DNA from: JARFQH01 sp963825595
Lineage (GTDB): Bacteria; Desulfobacterota; Desulfobacteria; Desulfobacterales; SG8-13
Direction: 5' to 3'
Length of the DNA: 64,000 nucleotides
Assembly (NCBI GenBank): GCA_963825595.1
Contig: CAWGUE010000011.1
Coordinates: forward strand, 156,658 to 220,657
Part shown: positions 1 to 8,008 of the stretch, in pieces
Position numbering within the stretch: the stretch's first letter is position 1
How the letters are laid out: the number at the start of each line of letters is the position of its first letter
Notes under the pieces: model-generated
What the model saw: the letters and a program-made list of their open reading frames with translations, nothing else
Database searches by the model: none
Told to the model about the DNA's origin: nothing
Translations under genes and position numbers: made by a program

Positions 1-1
1 G

Positions 2-1051
2 TCGCTTGGAAAAAACGTCAACCTCATTCAATTAGGCACCGGCAACGGGCAGAACATATCCCCGGCCGCGATGTATCGGCGGCTGCCGGATTTGTTCCAG
101 GATCTGGAAACCTTCCGAACCCGACACGCGATCGATTACGACGTGATACACAGCCACTACTGGCTGTCCGGATGCCTCGGCAAGATGGCTCAAGAGCGCT
201 GGAAACGGCCGCACGTGGTTACTTTTCACACCCTGGCAGCCGTCAAGAACAACACCGGCATCGGTCCGCCGGAACCGGCCCTGCGCCTTGCGACGGAGAG
301 AAAGTTGGCCGACGAGTGCCATCTGATTGTTTCAACAACGGAACGCGAGAGGGGCCAACTCAACCGTTTCTATAATGCGGCACCGGAAAAAGTCGTCGTC
401 GTCCCCTGCGGTGTCGATCTGGAATTGTTTCGACCGATAGCCACGGTTGCGGCCCGGCAGAAACTGGGATACGCACGCCAGGATTCGATCTTACTCTATG
501 TCGGTCGATTCGAACCGCTCAAGGGCATCGACCGGTTGTTGGAGGCTGCGGCGATTTTTATGCGGCAGCGACCCGTCCGGGTGGTCCTCGTCGGCGGAGA
601 CGGCCCTCGATCCAACGAAGAAAAACGCCTGCGCAAGGCCGTGCGTGCTTTCGGGCTTCAGGATCATGTCACATTCGCGGGCCGGATCGAGCAGCAGCAT
701 CTGCCGCTTTACTACAGCGCTGCTGACGTGCTGGTTGTTTCCTCCCACTATGAAAGCTTCGGCCTGGTGGTCCTCGAATCCCTTGCCTGCGGAACCCCTG
801 TTGTGGCCACACCGGTAGGCGCCATCGAGAGTATACTCATAGAGGGTCGCAGCGGACACGTCCTGGACAATGCCGGTGCTGAATCACTTGCGGCGGGTAT
901 TGAAAGACTCCTGTTTACCCCCGAAAGCGGGCGAAGACCCATGGCCGCCGAAGATATCCGCGCCACGGTCCGGCATCGCAGCTGGTCGACTGTCGCCGCG
1001 ACCCTATCGCAAGAATACACAAACGTCTGCATTTCAGGAGGTAGGACATGA
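2..1051 (+). CDS. Glycosyltransferase family 4, MshA/sucrose-phosphate-synthase-like (5' partial)
   Basis: Retaining GT-B glycosyltransferase of family GT4, cytoplasmic, expected to move a sugar from a UDP-sugar to a small acceptor. The frame is open to base 2 with no start, so the N-terminal part lies outside the window. The visible part carries the HSHYWLSG motif typical of MshA and sucrose-phosphate synthase relatives, a GVDLELFRP linker between the two Rossmann domains, YVGRFEPLKG, and the C-terminal donor-site E-x7-E region (ESFGLVVLE) followed by CGTPVVAT. The stop overlaps the start of the PIG-L deacetylase gene (ATGA), so the two are translationally coupled. In actinobacteria and firmicutes such a GT4/PIG-L pair (MshA-MshB, BshA-BshB) makes GlcN-containing thiol precursors; whether that holds here is inference. 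Confidence 0.9.
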   Translation, partial: SLGKNVNLIQLGTGNGQNISPAAMYRRLPDLFQDLETFRTRHAIDYDVIHSHYWLSGCLGKMAQERWKRPHVVTFHTLAAVKNNTGIGPPEPALRLATERKLADECHLIVSTTERERGQLNRFYNAAPEKVVVVPCGVDLELFRPIATVAARQKLGYARQDSILLYVGRFEPLKGIDRLLEAAAIFMRQRPVRVVLVGGDGPRSNEEKRLRKAVRAFGLQDHVTFAGRIEQQHLPLYYSAADVLVVSSHYESFGLVVLESLACGTPVVATPVGAIESILIEGRSGHVLDNAGAESLAAGIERLLFTPESGRRPMAAEDIRATVRHRSWSTVAATLSQEYTNVCISGGRT

Positions 1052-1752
1052 AAGCGGAAGTGGATGAAACCGATGCGGTGGTGATATCGCCCCATCCGGA
1101 TGATGCCGAATTCGGGACCGCCGGAACGGTTGCGCGCTGGACCAAGGCCGGCAAACGCGTGGTTTACATTGTGTGCACCGCGGGGGACAAGGGGACCACT
1201 GACCGCAATTTGACCCCTCAGGCTCTGACTGACATCCGGGAAAAAGAGCAAATGGCCGCTGCCGACCTCCTGGGCGTGGCGCAGGTCGACTTTCTTGGAT
1301 TTCCCGATCAGGGACTGGAAGACACGTCGGAATTTCGCAAAGAGATCGTTCGGATTATCCGGAAATACCGCCCCCGAACGGTCGTGACTACGGATCCATA
1401 CCGTCGATACATCTGGCACCGCGACCACCGGATTACCGGGCAGGTCGTTATGGACGCCGTTTTCCCGTACGCCCGGGATCACATGGCGTACCCGGACATG
1501 CTGGCCGAAGGATTGGAGCCCCACAAAGTACGGAAATTGCTCTTCTGGGCGGCTGAAGATGTGAACTACCGATCCGATATCACCGATACCTTTGAGGACA
1601 AACTGGCGGCGCTGCATTGTCATGCCAGCCAGGTAAAAGAACTCGGTATAGACGACTTAGAAGCATGGATGCGGCGGCGTTGCCGTGAGATGGCCGAAGG
1701 CGAGCCCTTCGCGTTGGCCGAAGCCTTTCACCGTGTCATTCTTCCTTCCTGA
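1048..1752 (+). CDS. PIG-L/LmbE-family zinc deacetylase
   Basis: Putative N-acetylglucosaminyl deacetylase of the PIG-L (LmbE/MshB/BshB) family, 234 aa, the usual size. The signature PHPDD is at residues 15-19 and supplies the zinc ligands His16 and Asp19 and the general base Asp18; the third ligand is in the later HRDHR motif. The ATG overlaps the stop of the upstream GT4 gene and is preceded by AGGAGG, so both the start and the operon are clear. The coupling suggests that it removes the acetyl group from the glycoside made by that GT4. Substrate unknown. It ends 11 bp from the convergent M48 protease gene. Confidence 0.9.
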   Translation: MKAEVDETDAVVISPHPDDAEFGTAGTVARWTKAGKRVVYIVCTAGDKGTTDRNLTPQALTDIREKEQMAAADLLGVAQVDFLGFPDQGLEDTSEFRKEIVRIIRKYRPRTVVTTDPYRRYIWHRDHRITGQVVMDAVFPYARDHMAYPDMLAEGLEPHKVRKLLFWAAEDVNYRSDITDTFEDKLAALHCHASQVKELGIDDLEAWMRRRCREMAEGEPFALAEAFHRVILPS

Positions 1753-1763
1753 ATGTCATGGCA

Positions 1764-3596
1764 TCAGACGGACGGTCCGGCCGCTCTTCTGAACTTTTCC
1801 ACCTGCTGCTGATAATAGGCGTGGCTGTCCCGCGCCAGCCGCTGGGCCTCACGCGACGCTTCAAGAGCTTTGGCATACATGCCGTTGATGTAGTAGGCTT
1901 CGGCCAAAGTGTCCAGGATGTGAGGTTCCTGAATGATGGCGGCGGCTGCTTTAGCCAGGGTCAAGGCCCGCTCCGGATGACGAAATCGAGGATCCTCCGC
2001 CGTTGCATACAGCCAGGCCAAGTTGTTGAGGACATGCGGGCTGTCGGGCTTGAGCTTCAGGGAGGTTTCATACGCCTGGCGCACCCCTTCATAGTTGCCA
2101 CTTTCGTAGTACAGGTCGCCGAGCGTCTTATACAGGTTGGGATTGAGAGGGTGTTTTTCGATCTCCCGCAGAATGATTTTTTCGAAGAAATGCTTGCTCA
2201 GCTGCCTTCCGGTTTCACCAAAATTGAGCGAATACCCGACACCCCCCACCAGGACAAGGCCAGCAATAAACATCACGATGCTTTTTTTGACTTTGCGATC
2301 GTGCCGTCCGATAGCGGAGCGATCGGCTTCGCAACCGGTCAAATATCCGATGCGCTCTGAAATGCTGAAGTGATGCCAGTTGGGGCGATCCGGGGGCTGT
2401 CCGCTGGTGAGGGCGATTTTTTCCAGCGTTGTGATGAGCGGTCGTGCGGAGTCGAACAGCGCATACACGTAACCGTCCGCCTGGCGCTCGAAGTGACGCA
2501 TAAAGTAGCCGAATAAAAAACGAAAGTATATTAAAAAGATGAACACCATGCTGACGCTCAGGAAAATAGAGGTCATGGTCACCGGGTTAAAGCCGAATCG
2601 GGTGAAAAATTCAAACATCGGTTCGGCATAAATGACGGCAAAGACAATCAGGTCGTAGGTGGCATACGTGATAATCATGAAACCGGCAAAAAAGATCAGA
2701 TAAAAGACGAGATGGTAGCGTTTGATGTGGCCGATTTCGTGTGCAATGACCGCATCGATTTCCTCCGGCTCCAATTGCCGCAGGAGGGCATGGGTCACAA
2801 GGATGTAGCGAAACTGCTTCACAAGGCCCATGACACCGGCGGTTATCATGCGCCCGCCGAAGATTGGCCAGTAAAGTATATTGTTGTATTCGAGTCCCGC
2901 CCTGCGGCACAATGTTTCGATCCTTTCCCGGAGCGTGCTGTCTTCCATGGGTCGGCAGCGCCAGAATTTCTGGATCATTGCCGGACCGATGACGGCCACG
3001 ATGACCAGAAAAAAAAGGAAGTATGCAACGGACCCTTCCGTTGTCATCAGCAGTCTCTGCAGCCCGGGGAAGGGCAGGGCGTTGATGAGATCGGTGATGC
3101 CTGAAAGCACCACCCACGGAAGCAGGACAGGTATCGAAAAGGATATCTGAGACCACACATAGGCTGACCGTGATATGTCCGCGGCATAGAAGTGACGGTA
3201 GGTGCTGAAGGCGCTGGCCCAGACGATGGCCAGGGAAGAGATAAACAGTGCCAGAAACAGTAAAGCCATCAATGTCGGCATTTTAGAAAAAATCGGCAGG
3301 GGCGATAGGAATGACGGCAGGTTCAATCCGTAGATATCGATGGCAAAAAGCACGATAGCCAAAATCGATAGCCGGGTGAGAAGAGTGTTGAACCCGTGGT
3401 CGAGTCTGGCAAAGTTTTCGTTGCCGGTGCGGCGCGTCAATCTCCTGAAGAGGGACCAGCATACGTAGGCAAACAGAAGATGCAAGCCGATAAAGTAGAA
3501 GACGGTATCGAACGGGGAGAAATTGGTTTCCGCCACCGGTTGGTAGGTGGCATACAGGAGCAGAACGATGATAAAGTAGATGAAATTCGCAAACAT
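1764..3596 (-). CDS. M48-family membrane metalloprotease with C-terminal TPRs
   Basis: Membrane-bound zinc peptidase of family M48 (Ste24/HtpX type), 610 aa. Several hydrophobic segments fill residues 1-200; the zinc-binding HEIGH is at 286-290 and the probable third ligand is Glu370 in an ERQAD motif, after further membrane segments at about 300-360. Residues about 480-590 form TPR repeats (LYKTLGDLYYESGNYEGVRQ and the following units), giving a protein-interaction tail. Family members act in membrane-protein quality control; the added TPR domain is a known architecture in this phylum but no specific substrate can be named. Monocistronic, convergent with the PIG-L gene. Confidence 0.9.
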   Translation of the reverse strand: MFANFIYFIIVLLLYATYQPVAETNFSPFDTVFYFIGLHLLFAYVCWSLFRRLTRRTGNENFARLDHGFNTLLTRLSILAIVLFAIDIYGLNLPSFLSPLPIFSKMPTLMALLFLALFISSLAIVWASAFSTYRHFYAADISRSAYVWSQISFSIPVLLPWVVLSGITDLINALPFPGLQRLLMTTEGSVAYFLFFLVIVAVIGPAMIQKFWRCRPMEDSTLRERIETLCRRAGLEYNNILYWPIFGGRMITAGVMGLVKQFRYILVTHALLRQLEPEEIDAVIAHEIGHIKRYHLVFYLIFFAGFMIITYATYDLIVFAVIYAEPMFEFFTRFGFNPVTMTSIFLSVSMVFIFLIYFRFLFGYFMRHFERQADGYVYALFDSARPLITTLEKIALTSGQPPDRPNWHHFSISERIGYLTGCEADRSAIGRHDRKVKKSIVMFIAGLVLVGGVGYSLNFGETGRQLSKHFFEKIILREIEKHPLNPNLYKTLGDLYYESGNYEGVRQAYETSLKLKPDSPHVLNNLAWLYATAEDPRFRHPERALTLAKAAAAIIQEPHILDTLAEAYYINGMYAKALEASREAQRLARDSHAYYQQQVEKFRRAAGPSV

Positions 3597-3692
3597 TGTA
3601 TTTGTTGAAAAAGCGATGTCAAAAACCGGCCCGGTCGCAGCGCAGCCCGGCGGTGGTTACGGGGTAAGAATCACCCCAACAAAACCGATGCG

Positions 3693-4244
3693 TCACTTGT
3701 CCGGAGGTGTGACGGGCGGTTTGTAGTATCTCTCTTTTTCGCTGTAAATACAGCCGCAGTATGGTTGACGATACATACCCATCCGCCTGGATTCATCCAC
3801 CCCCGCTTTCCAACCAGATCGAAAATCGTGGTAGTAAAAAGGGACGCCGACGGATTCACCCACGGCTTCGCCGATCGATCGGATCAGTTCATGGTTCTGA
3901 AACTTGCTGTAGAGCAGTGTCGTGGTATACCCGTCGGATCGACTGCGCCTGGCCACCAGCGCTGTGGAACGCAAGCGGTCATGGTAGCAATACGCACAGC
4001 GGTTGGCCTCCCGGTGGGTCACGCTGCGCAGAAATTCTTCCAACGCGTACCCCTTCTGGTAAATGACCTTGAGGTCGACCTGATCCGCATAGTTTTCGAG
4101 GGTTTCCTGGCGTCTGAGGCACTCCGTGTAGGGATGGATGTTGTGCCGGTAGAAAAACCCCGTGATATCGGCGGAGTCCTGGCGCAGAACCTGGACGGGA
4201 TATATGGCGCACGGTCCGCAGCAGATGTGAAGCATCAGTTTCAT
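3693..4244 (-). CDS. queH: Epoxyqueuosine reductase QueH
   Basis: Non-orthologous replacement of QueG: reduces epoxyqueuosine to queuosine in the last step of tRNA wobble modification. The 183-aa protein starts MKLMLHICCGPC, with the CCGPC cysteine cluster at 8-12, then a CAYCYHDR motif and a C-terminal YCGC, the conserved cysteines that bind an Fe-S cluster and a second metal in QueH (former DUF208). The start is the ATG overlapping the original yggS stop (ATGA). A frameshift in yggS makes the upstream gene run into queH as one 411-codon frame, which an automatic caller would report as a fusion; the start chosen here restores the normal length. Confidence 0.9.
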   Translation of the reverse strand: MKLMLHICCGPCAIYPVQVLRQDSADITGFFYRHNIHPYTECLRRQETLENYADQVDLKVIYQKGYALEEFLRSVTHREANRCAYCYHDRLRSTALVARRSRSDGYTTTLLYSKFQNHELIRSIGEAVGESVGVPFYYHDFRSGWKAGVDESRRMGMYRQPYCGCIYSEKERYYKPPVTPPDK

Positions 4245-4928
4245 TGTCTTTCTCCGAAGATGGCGGTTCCGATGCGCACAAGTGTGGCGCCTTCTTCGAT
4301 GGCAACCTCGAAATCGCCGGTCATACCCATGGAAAGCTCCGCCATGGATACTGTTGTCAATCTGCATGCCCGCGATCCGGTCGCGTAACTGCCGCAAGGC
4401 CCTGAAGTAAGGTTTTACCTTGTCGGGCGCGTTGAAGAACGGCGGCATGGTCATAAGGCCGCGTACCGACAGGTTGGAGAGTTGGCTGACATTTCGGACC
4501 AACTCGGGGGCCTCGTCTTCGGTCGTTCCGGATTTGCTGGCTTCCTGGGCAATGTTGACCTGGATCAACACCGGCTGAACCCGGTTGCGTTTCCGCGCCT
4601 GCTTGTCTATTTCCCTGGCCAGCTTGAGGGAATCGACGGAATGGATGAGTTCGAAAAGTCCGGCGGCATACTTGGCCTTATTGGATTGGAGATGACCGAT
4701 AAAGTGCCAGGAGACCTTGTAGGAAGCGAGGGCGTCAATTTTTCCCTGGGCTTCCTGAATATAATTCTCGCCGAAAACGGTCACACCGGCATCGATAGCC
4801 TCTTTGACACCGTTGGCCGGTATGGTTTTACTGACCGCCACCAGCTTAACGCTTGCAGGGTCGCGATCACAACGGATCGCCGCCCGCCGGATACGATCTT
4901 GAATCTGCAATAGATTTTCTTTAATCAC
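4241..4928 (-). pseudogene. yggS: YggS/ProSC PLP-binding protein, frameshifted near the 3' end
   Basis: Pyridoxal-phosphate homeostasis protein (PROSC/YggS family). The N-terminal 190 residues are intact, including the PLP lysine Lys34 in VAVSKT, FGENYIQEA, HFIGHLQSNK and MTMPPF. At about 4343-4352 the frame breaks: after MQIDNSIH the annotated frame is nonsense, while the next frame reads MAELSMGMTGDFEVAIEEG and VRIGTAIFGERQ, the normal C-terminus, ending in a TGA that overlaps queH. Loss of two bases from a TCTC run would explain it. The missing part holds phosphate-binding residues (SMGM, RIGTAIFG), so if real the protein should be impaired. Upstream it overlaps maf by 4 bp. Confidence 0.88.
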
Positions 4929-5575
4929 GGATGGACACCTGAAAGTTTGCGGTTAGCGTCGATATTGATTTCAAATCCAATCACTTTTTCCTTGATCAGA
5001 AGCTCGATGACCTCACAGACCGGCAGCCCGACCACGTTGGTGTAGGAACCGCTGATACTTTTAACCAGAAATGTGCCCAGACCCTGGATGGCATAGGCAC
5101 CGGCTTTGTCAAAAGGTTCGCGGGTGTGGATATACCAGTTGATCTCGTCGTCGGTCAAATTTTTAAACTGTACATCCGTTTTGGCCACATCCGAGAAGAG
5201 GCGATTGTCGGATCGGCAACAGATGCAATAGCCCGTGAAGACCTGGTGGACTCGTCCGCTCAAGTGCCGAAGCATATCCCCGGCTTCACCTTCCGATCCC
5301 GGCTTACCTAAAACGGCGTTGTCGATCGATACGATCGTGTCGGCCCCGATAATCCAGTTTTTCGGATATGCTGATGCGATTTCAATGGCTTTGGCCTCGG
5401 CCAGTTTTTTGACGTAATCCGATGGATCGGTCAATGGGATCGTGCTTTCGTCGAAATGGCTGGGCACAACCGAAAACGTCAGGCCGGCCTGCTCCAGCAG
5501 GTAGCGGCGCCGCGGGGATTTTGAGGCCAGTATAATCAGCGGTTCTGTATTGGAAGACGGCATACGGCACGACAT
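4925..5575 (-). CDS. maf: Maf-family nucleoside triphosphate pyrophosphatase
   Basis: Maf/YhdE/YceF-type nucleotide pyrophosphatase, a house-cleaning enzyme that hydrolyses dTTP/UTP or modified nucleotides. The ASKSPRRRYLLEQ substrate motif, FDEST, the IGADTIV catalytic aspartate segment and the KAGAYAIQGLG motif are all present. I start at the second of three candidate ATGs because an AGGGA lies 8 bases upstream of it; the resulting 216 aa fits the family (about 190-210). The stop overlaps yggS by 4 bp, making a maf-yggS-queH operon. Confidence 0.9.
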   Translation of the reverse strand: MSCRMPSSNTEPLIILASKSPRRRYLLEQAGLTFSVVPSHFDESTIPLTDPSDYVKKLAEAKAIEIASAYPKNWIIGADTIVSIDNAVLGKPGSEGEAGDMLRHLSGRVHQVFTGYCICCRSDNRLFSDVAKTDVQFKNLTDDEINWYIHTREPFDKAGAYAIQGLGTFLVKSISGSYTNVVGLPVCEVIELLIKEKVIGFEINIDANRKLSGVHP

Positions 5576-5821
5576 ACCAGATGTCCCTGTATTTGACAAG
5601 ATTCGGGTCGGGCCAACCGCGGTCTTTCTTGGCCCCGCCTTTTGACCGAAATCTTGACCTCACGTTTCAAAGCGCCTTGACCCTGCATGTCTCCATATGG
5701 TGAAACCTCCAGGACAGAGCTTATTTGCAAGCAGAATGTGAGGAAATAAGATATTTTTCGACAAGGGCGAATCCCGAGGACAGCACCGGCGCCAGGGTGT
5801 TGCCGGGAAAGGCCTTTTCAC

Positions 5822-5849
5822 TTGCATTACGGCGTGTTTTGGGTTAATT
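5822..5849 (+). promoter_or_regulatory. Candidate sigma-70 promoter of tRNA-Leu
   Basis: TTGCAT (5822-5827) and TTAATT (5844-5849) are separated by 16 bases and lie about 45 bases upstream of the tRNA 5' end. The match is moderate; position and spacing are the main support. Confidence 0.4.
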
Positions 5850-5892
5850 CGATCATGCCGCCGGTTCACACGGCGGTCACCGTATGCCGATT

Positions 5893-5980
5893 GCCCGGGT
5901 GGCGGAACAGGTAGACGCAAGGGACTTAAAATCCCTCGGTCCTTAGGGCTGTGCCGGTTCAATTCCGGCCCCGGGCACCA
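5893..5980 (+). tRNA. tRNA-Leu (anticodon TAA)
   Basis: Class II tRNA with a complete cloverleaf. The acceptor arm GCCCGGG (5893-5899) pairs with CCCGGGC (5970-5976); the anticodon stem AGGGA/TCCCT holds the loop CTTAAAA with anticodon TAA at 5927-5929; a long variable arm follows, as expected for leucine; the T arm contains GGTTCAATTCC. The 3' CCA (5978-5980) is encoded. A tyrosine-integrase remnant ends only 15 bases downstream on the other strand, marking this gene as a former attachment site. Confidence 0.96.
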
Positions 5981-5994
5981 GTGAAATCAGGGGG

Positions 5995-6271
5995 TTACAG
6001 AGATGTGGCCCTTTTCTTATTGGTGCCTAAATTGGCGATTGTGCCCGTTTTTGTGCCCATCTGGGTTTCGAGGTAGGTGGCTTGCTTCTGTGCAGTCCAG
6101 TTTGAAGTCGGTGTCGTTGACGTTGTTGTAACGGTCAAATACAGAGCGCGTCTTGTGCCCTGAGACCATCATAGCGAACGCCTTATCACCAAATTTTGGG
6201 CAGCATTTAGGCAACTTGGCCTCGTTCTTTTTAGTGTTCATTGCTTCACTTTTTTTAAACCGGTCAATCAA
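5995..6271 (-). pseudogene. Tyrosine recombinase/integrase C-terminal remnant
   Basis: Only the last part of a phage-type integrase is left. The box II/III segment reads MMVSGHKTRSVFDRYN, with the catalytic His and the nucleophilic Tyr. After DTDFKL a one-base insertion shifts the frame; the next frame reads AQKQATYLETQMGTKTGTI and continues to a TAA at 5995-5997, which is how full-length relatives end. Upstream of MMVSGH the integrase similarity is lost, so the N-terminal and the catalytic Arg parts are deleted. Its 3' end abuts the 3' end of tRNA-Leu, the classic arrangement left by an island integrated at a tRNA gene. Confidence 0.8.
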
Positions 6272-6595
6272 TCTGATTTCCCAAATATATTTAGGCGCTT
6301 TATAAGCGTCTCCTCTATATAGGGCGACCCGTTTGGTGTGCGGTTGGCCTTCTTATTATTGTGTCATCTACCCGTCAACCCTCTGATTCTGCCACCACTC
6401 ATGTAAATAAACCCTGGCAGCCGATGGAAATTTCCGGTTCTCGGCAGCGCATACCTATCCAGATAGGGTTCTGTATTAAATTTCATGCACTTAAATCCGG
6501 CGATTTGTATGTTAATCCCTACAGTAATCCATGCAGCATAACATATTCCCATCGTAATGTTATTTAATTACAGGTAGTTAAAAATAGACAAATTT
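6272..6595. other. Intergenic region without recognisable gene
   Basis: A+T-rich spacer between the integrase remnant and the sigma-54 promoter. The short open frames on both strands have neither a ribosome site nor protein-like composition. Probably decayed island DNA. Confidence 0.5.
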
Positions 6596-6611
6596 TGGCA
6601 CAGCAATTGCT
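6596..6611 (+). promoter_or_regulatory. Sigma-54 (RpoN) promoter
   Basis: TGGCACAGCAATTGCT matches the -24/-12 consensus TGGCACRNNNNTTGCW at every defined base; the invariant GG (6597-6598) and GC (6609-6610) are exactly 12 bases apart. Predicted start near 6622, 16 bases before the small ORF at 6638. No enhancer-binding activator is encoded nearby. Confidence 0.75.
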
Positions 6612-6637
6612 TATATCCTATCAGCAGGATAATTATA

Positions 6638-6772
6638 ATGTCAACTCCGATGTCACTGCTCTTGCTAGGAATGGGATTAATAGTTGTTGCCGGCATAATC
6701 CAAAAGATTTCAAAAGTTTCATCATTCTTTCAGCTATGGTCAAAGATTAAGAAAGCGGTTGGTTATCAATAG
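6638..6772 (+). CDS. Small single-span membrane protein (44 aa)
   Basis: Short gene of unknown function, too short for most gene callers. It begins with ATG behind AGGA (about 9-10 bases upstream) and encodes a hydrophobic helix at about residues 5-21 (LLLLGMGLIVVAGII) followed by a basic, amphipathic tail (KISKVSSFFQLWSKIKKAV). A perfect sigma-54 promoter stands immediately upstream. The PilZ gene 200 bp downstream may be on the same transcript. A regulatory or holin-like membrane peptide is conceivable, but no family is recognised. Confidence 0.5.
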   Translation: MSTPMSLLLLGMGLIVVAGIIQKISKVSSFFQLWSKIKKAVGYQ

Positions 6773-6971
6773 GCCAAACCGGGGTGATGCGATTTTGCTT
6801 TCCCCGTGTTTATGTCCAATTATAAGGAATCCACCACCTGTTATTACCGAGAATAAACGTAGGTGTACCAACAGACAAACAAATATATCCTGCTTAAAGC
6901 AGTTGCCAGTGCCTATACAAATATCGGAGAAGACGGCACTAGCAAGCGAGCAAGTGACGCGAGGTGCAATA

Positions 6972-7475
6972 ATGATGAATAAAACAAGAAGGAAATATTC
7001 TCGATATGTTGAACACGTCCCTATTTTGTATGCCGGATACGACTCTGAAAGTTATAACAAGGCCGTGATGCGCAATAGCTGTTCGGATGGAATGTATTTT
7101 GAGTCGGACTCGCCGATTCAACCAACAGGTGATCTTTACATTAAAATCCAGAGTCATCGGCCGGAGAGCGATGTATCTGAGCAGTACAAGGCTTTTCGCG
7201 CCAGAGTGAAATGGTGTCGTCAGGTGACTGTTGATAAGATGCCGTGTTATGGAACTGGCGTTCAATTCACTGCCAAGAGCCATCTCTCATACGGTATCAA
7301 TAAGACCAATTCTGATTGTCTTTGCGATTTTTGTGAGAATCGATCCTCCAGCAAATTGATCCATCGAACAGAAACCGGGATGCAGTTGTGCCTCGATTGC
7401 TTGCACCACATGGAGACACTTCCCCGCTCTATCGAAGAAGCTGTGGAGCGCTTCTTATTAGGAAACGTGGTTTAA
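6972..7475 (+). CDS. PilZ-domain protein with C-terminal Cys-rich (zinc-ribbon-like) segment
   Basis: Probable c-di-GMP effector of 167 aa. The N-terminal PilZ domain has the RKYSR (RxxxR) motif at 7-11 and a second motif NSCSDGMYF in which Cys replaces the usual Ser of (D/N)xSxxG, so binding may be weakened. After about residue 110 comes CLCDFCENRSSS and then CLDCL, two CxxC pairs that look like a treble-clef or ribbon zinc site; that addition is unusual. The start is one of two tandem ATGs behind GAGGTG; a longer frame reading back to 6759 lacks a ribosome site. A hairpin terminator follows at 7519. Confidence 0.8.
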   Translation: MMNKTRRKYSRYVEHVPILYAGYDSESYNKAVMRNSCSDGMYFESDSPIQPTGDLYIKIQSHRPESDVSEQYKAFRARVKWCRQVTVDKMPCYGTGVQFTAKSHLSYGINKTNSDCLCDFCENRSSSKLIHRTETGMQLCLDCLHHMETLPRSIEEAVERFLLGNVV

Positions 7476-8008
7476 TTATCTTTCACAGGGTGTTTCCCGA
7501 GTGTTCATTACCTCTCTCGGGGCGATCCGTCAGGCCAATGGGTCGCCCTTAAATTTTTGTCCATGTCTCCTCACCTCAGACAAATCTCATATTGTGACAT
7601 ACCGCCGGATTCAAAAATAGCGAAATTTCAGCTATTTGTGCCACACCGTAGCAATTGACATTCCTTGTCCATCTTGTGTTGATAACTTGGTCGGGATAGC
7701 CAGACTGTATCAGACAATTTTATAAAATTTGTGGACGTTGCGAGATTGGCAAGAAATTTGGAGTTTTGAATCTCTTTATAAATACGGCCGTGCCAACCCC
7801 GCACTACCATTCGATATATCCTTATCAGTGGGTCGCTTTATGTGGCTGACCATCTAAATTTTCATTAAATAATTTCCAATTTTCCCCCTCTTGACAGTAC
7901 CACAAGATGGTATACCCTTCTCACAAGAACACCAGTTAGCTGGAAGTCTTTTCCAGTTAACTAAATGCGTTGTTCTGATGCCATATATTCTGATGAGAGG
8001 TGAGAGCT
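7476..8008. other. Intergenic region, 0.5 kb
   Basis: Apart from the terminator at 7519-7557 I see no gene. A TTGACA at 7892 lacks a well-spaced -10 box, and the minus-strand frame at 7628-7810 has no ribosome site. Confidence 0.5.
7519..7557 (+). terminator. Rho-independent terminator after the PilZ gene
   Basis: GGGCGA (7520-7525) pairs with TCGCCC (7543-7548), with an additional CC/GG step, and is followed by an A/T tract ending in TTTTT. Confidence 0.6.

Noticed and set aside
748..1623. Long minus-strand ORF of 291 aa
   Set aside because: It lies opposite two clear genes (GT4 and PIG-L) and is a codon-bias shadow.
3693..4928. A YggS-QueH fusion enzyme of 411 residues
   Set aside because: The linker (GGAFHGYDRRFRGCHRRRR) is the YggS C-terminus read in a wrong frame; the original stop and the queH start overlap normally.
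5576..5730. Minus-strand ORF upstream of maf (KISVKRRGQERPRL...)
   Set aside because: Overlaps the maf start, no homologue recognised, and no supporting ribosome site for an additional gene.
7892..7920. TTGACA as promoter of the secreted-protein gene
   Set aside because: No -10 element at 16-18 bases; the only TATACC is 14 bases away.
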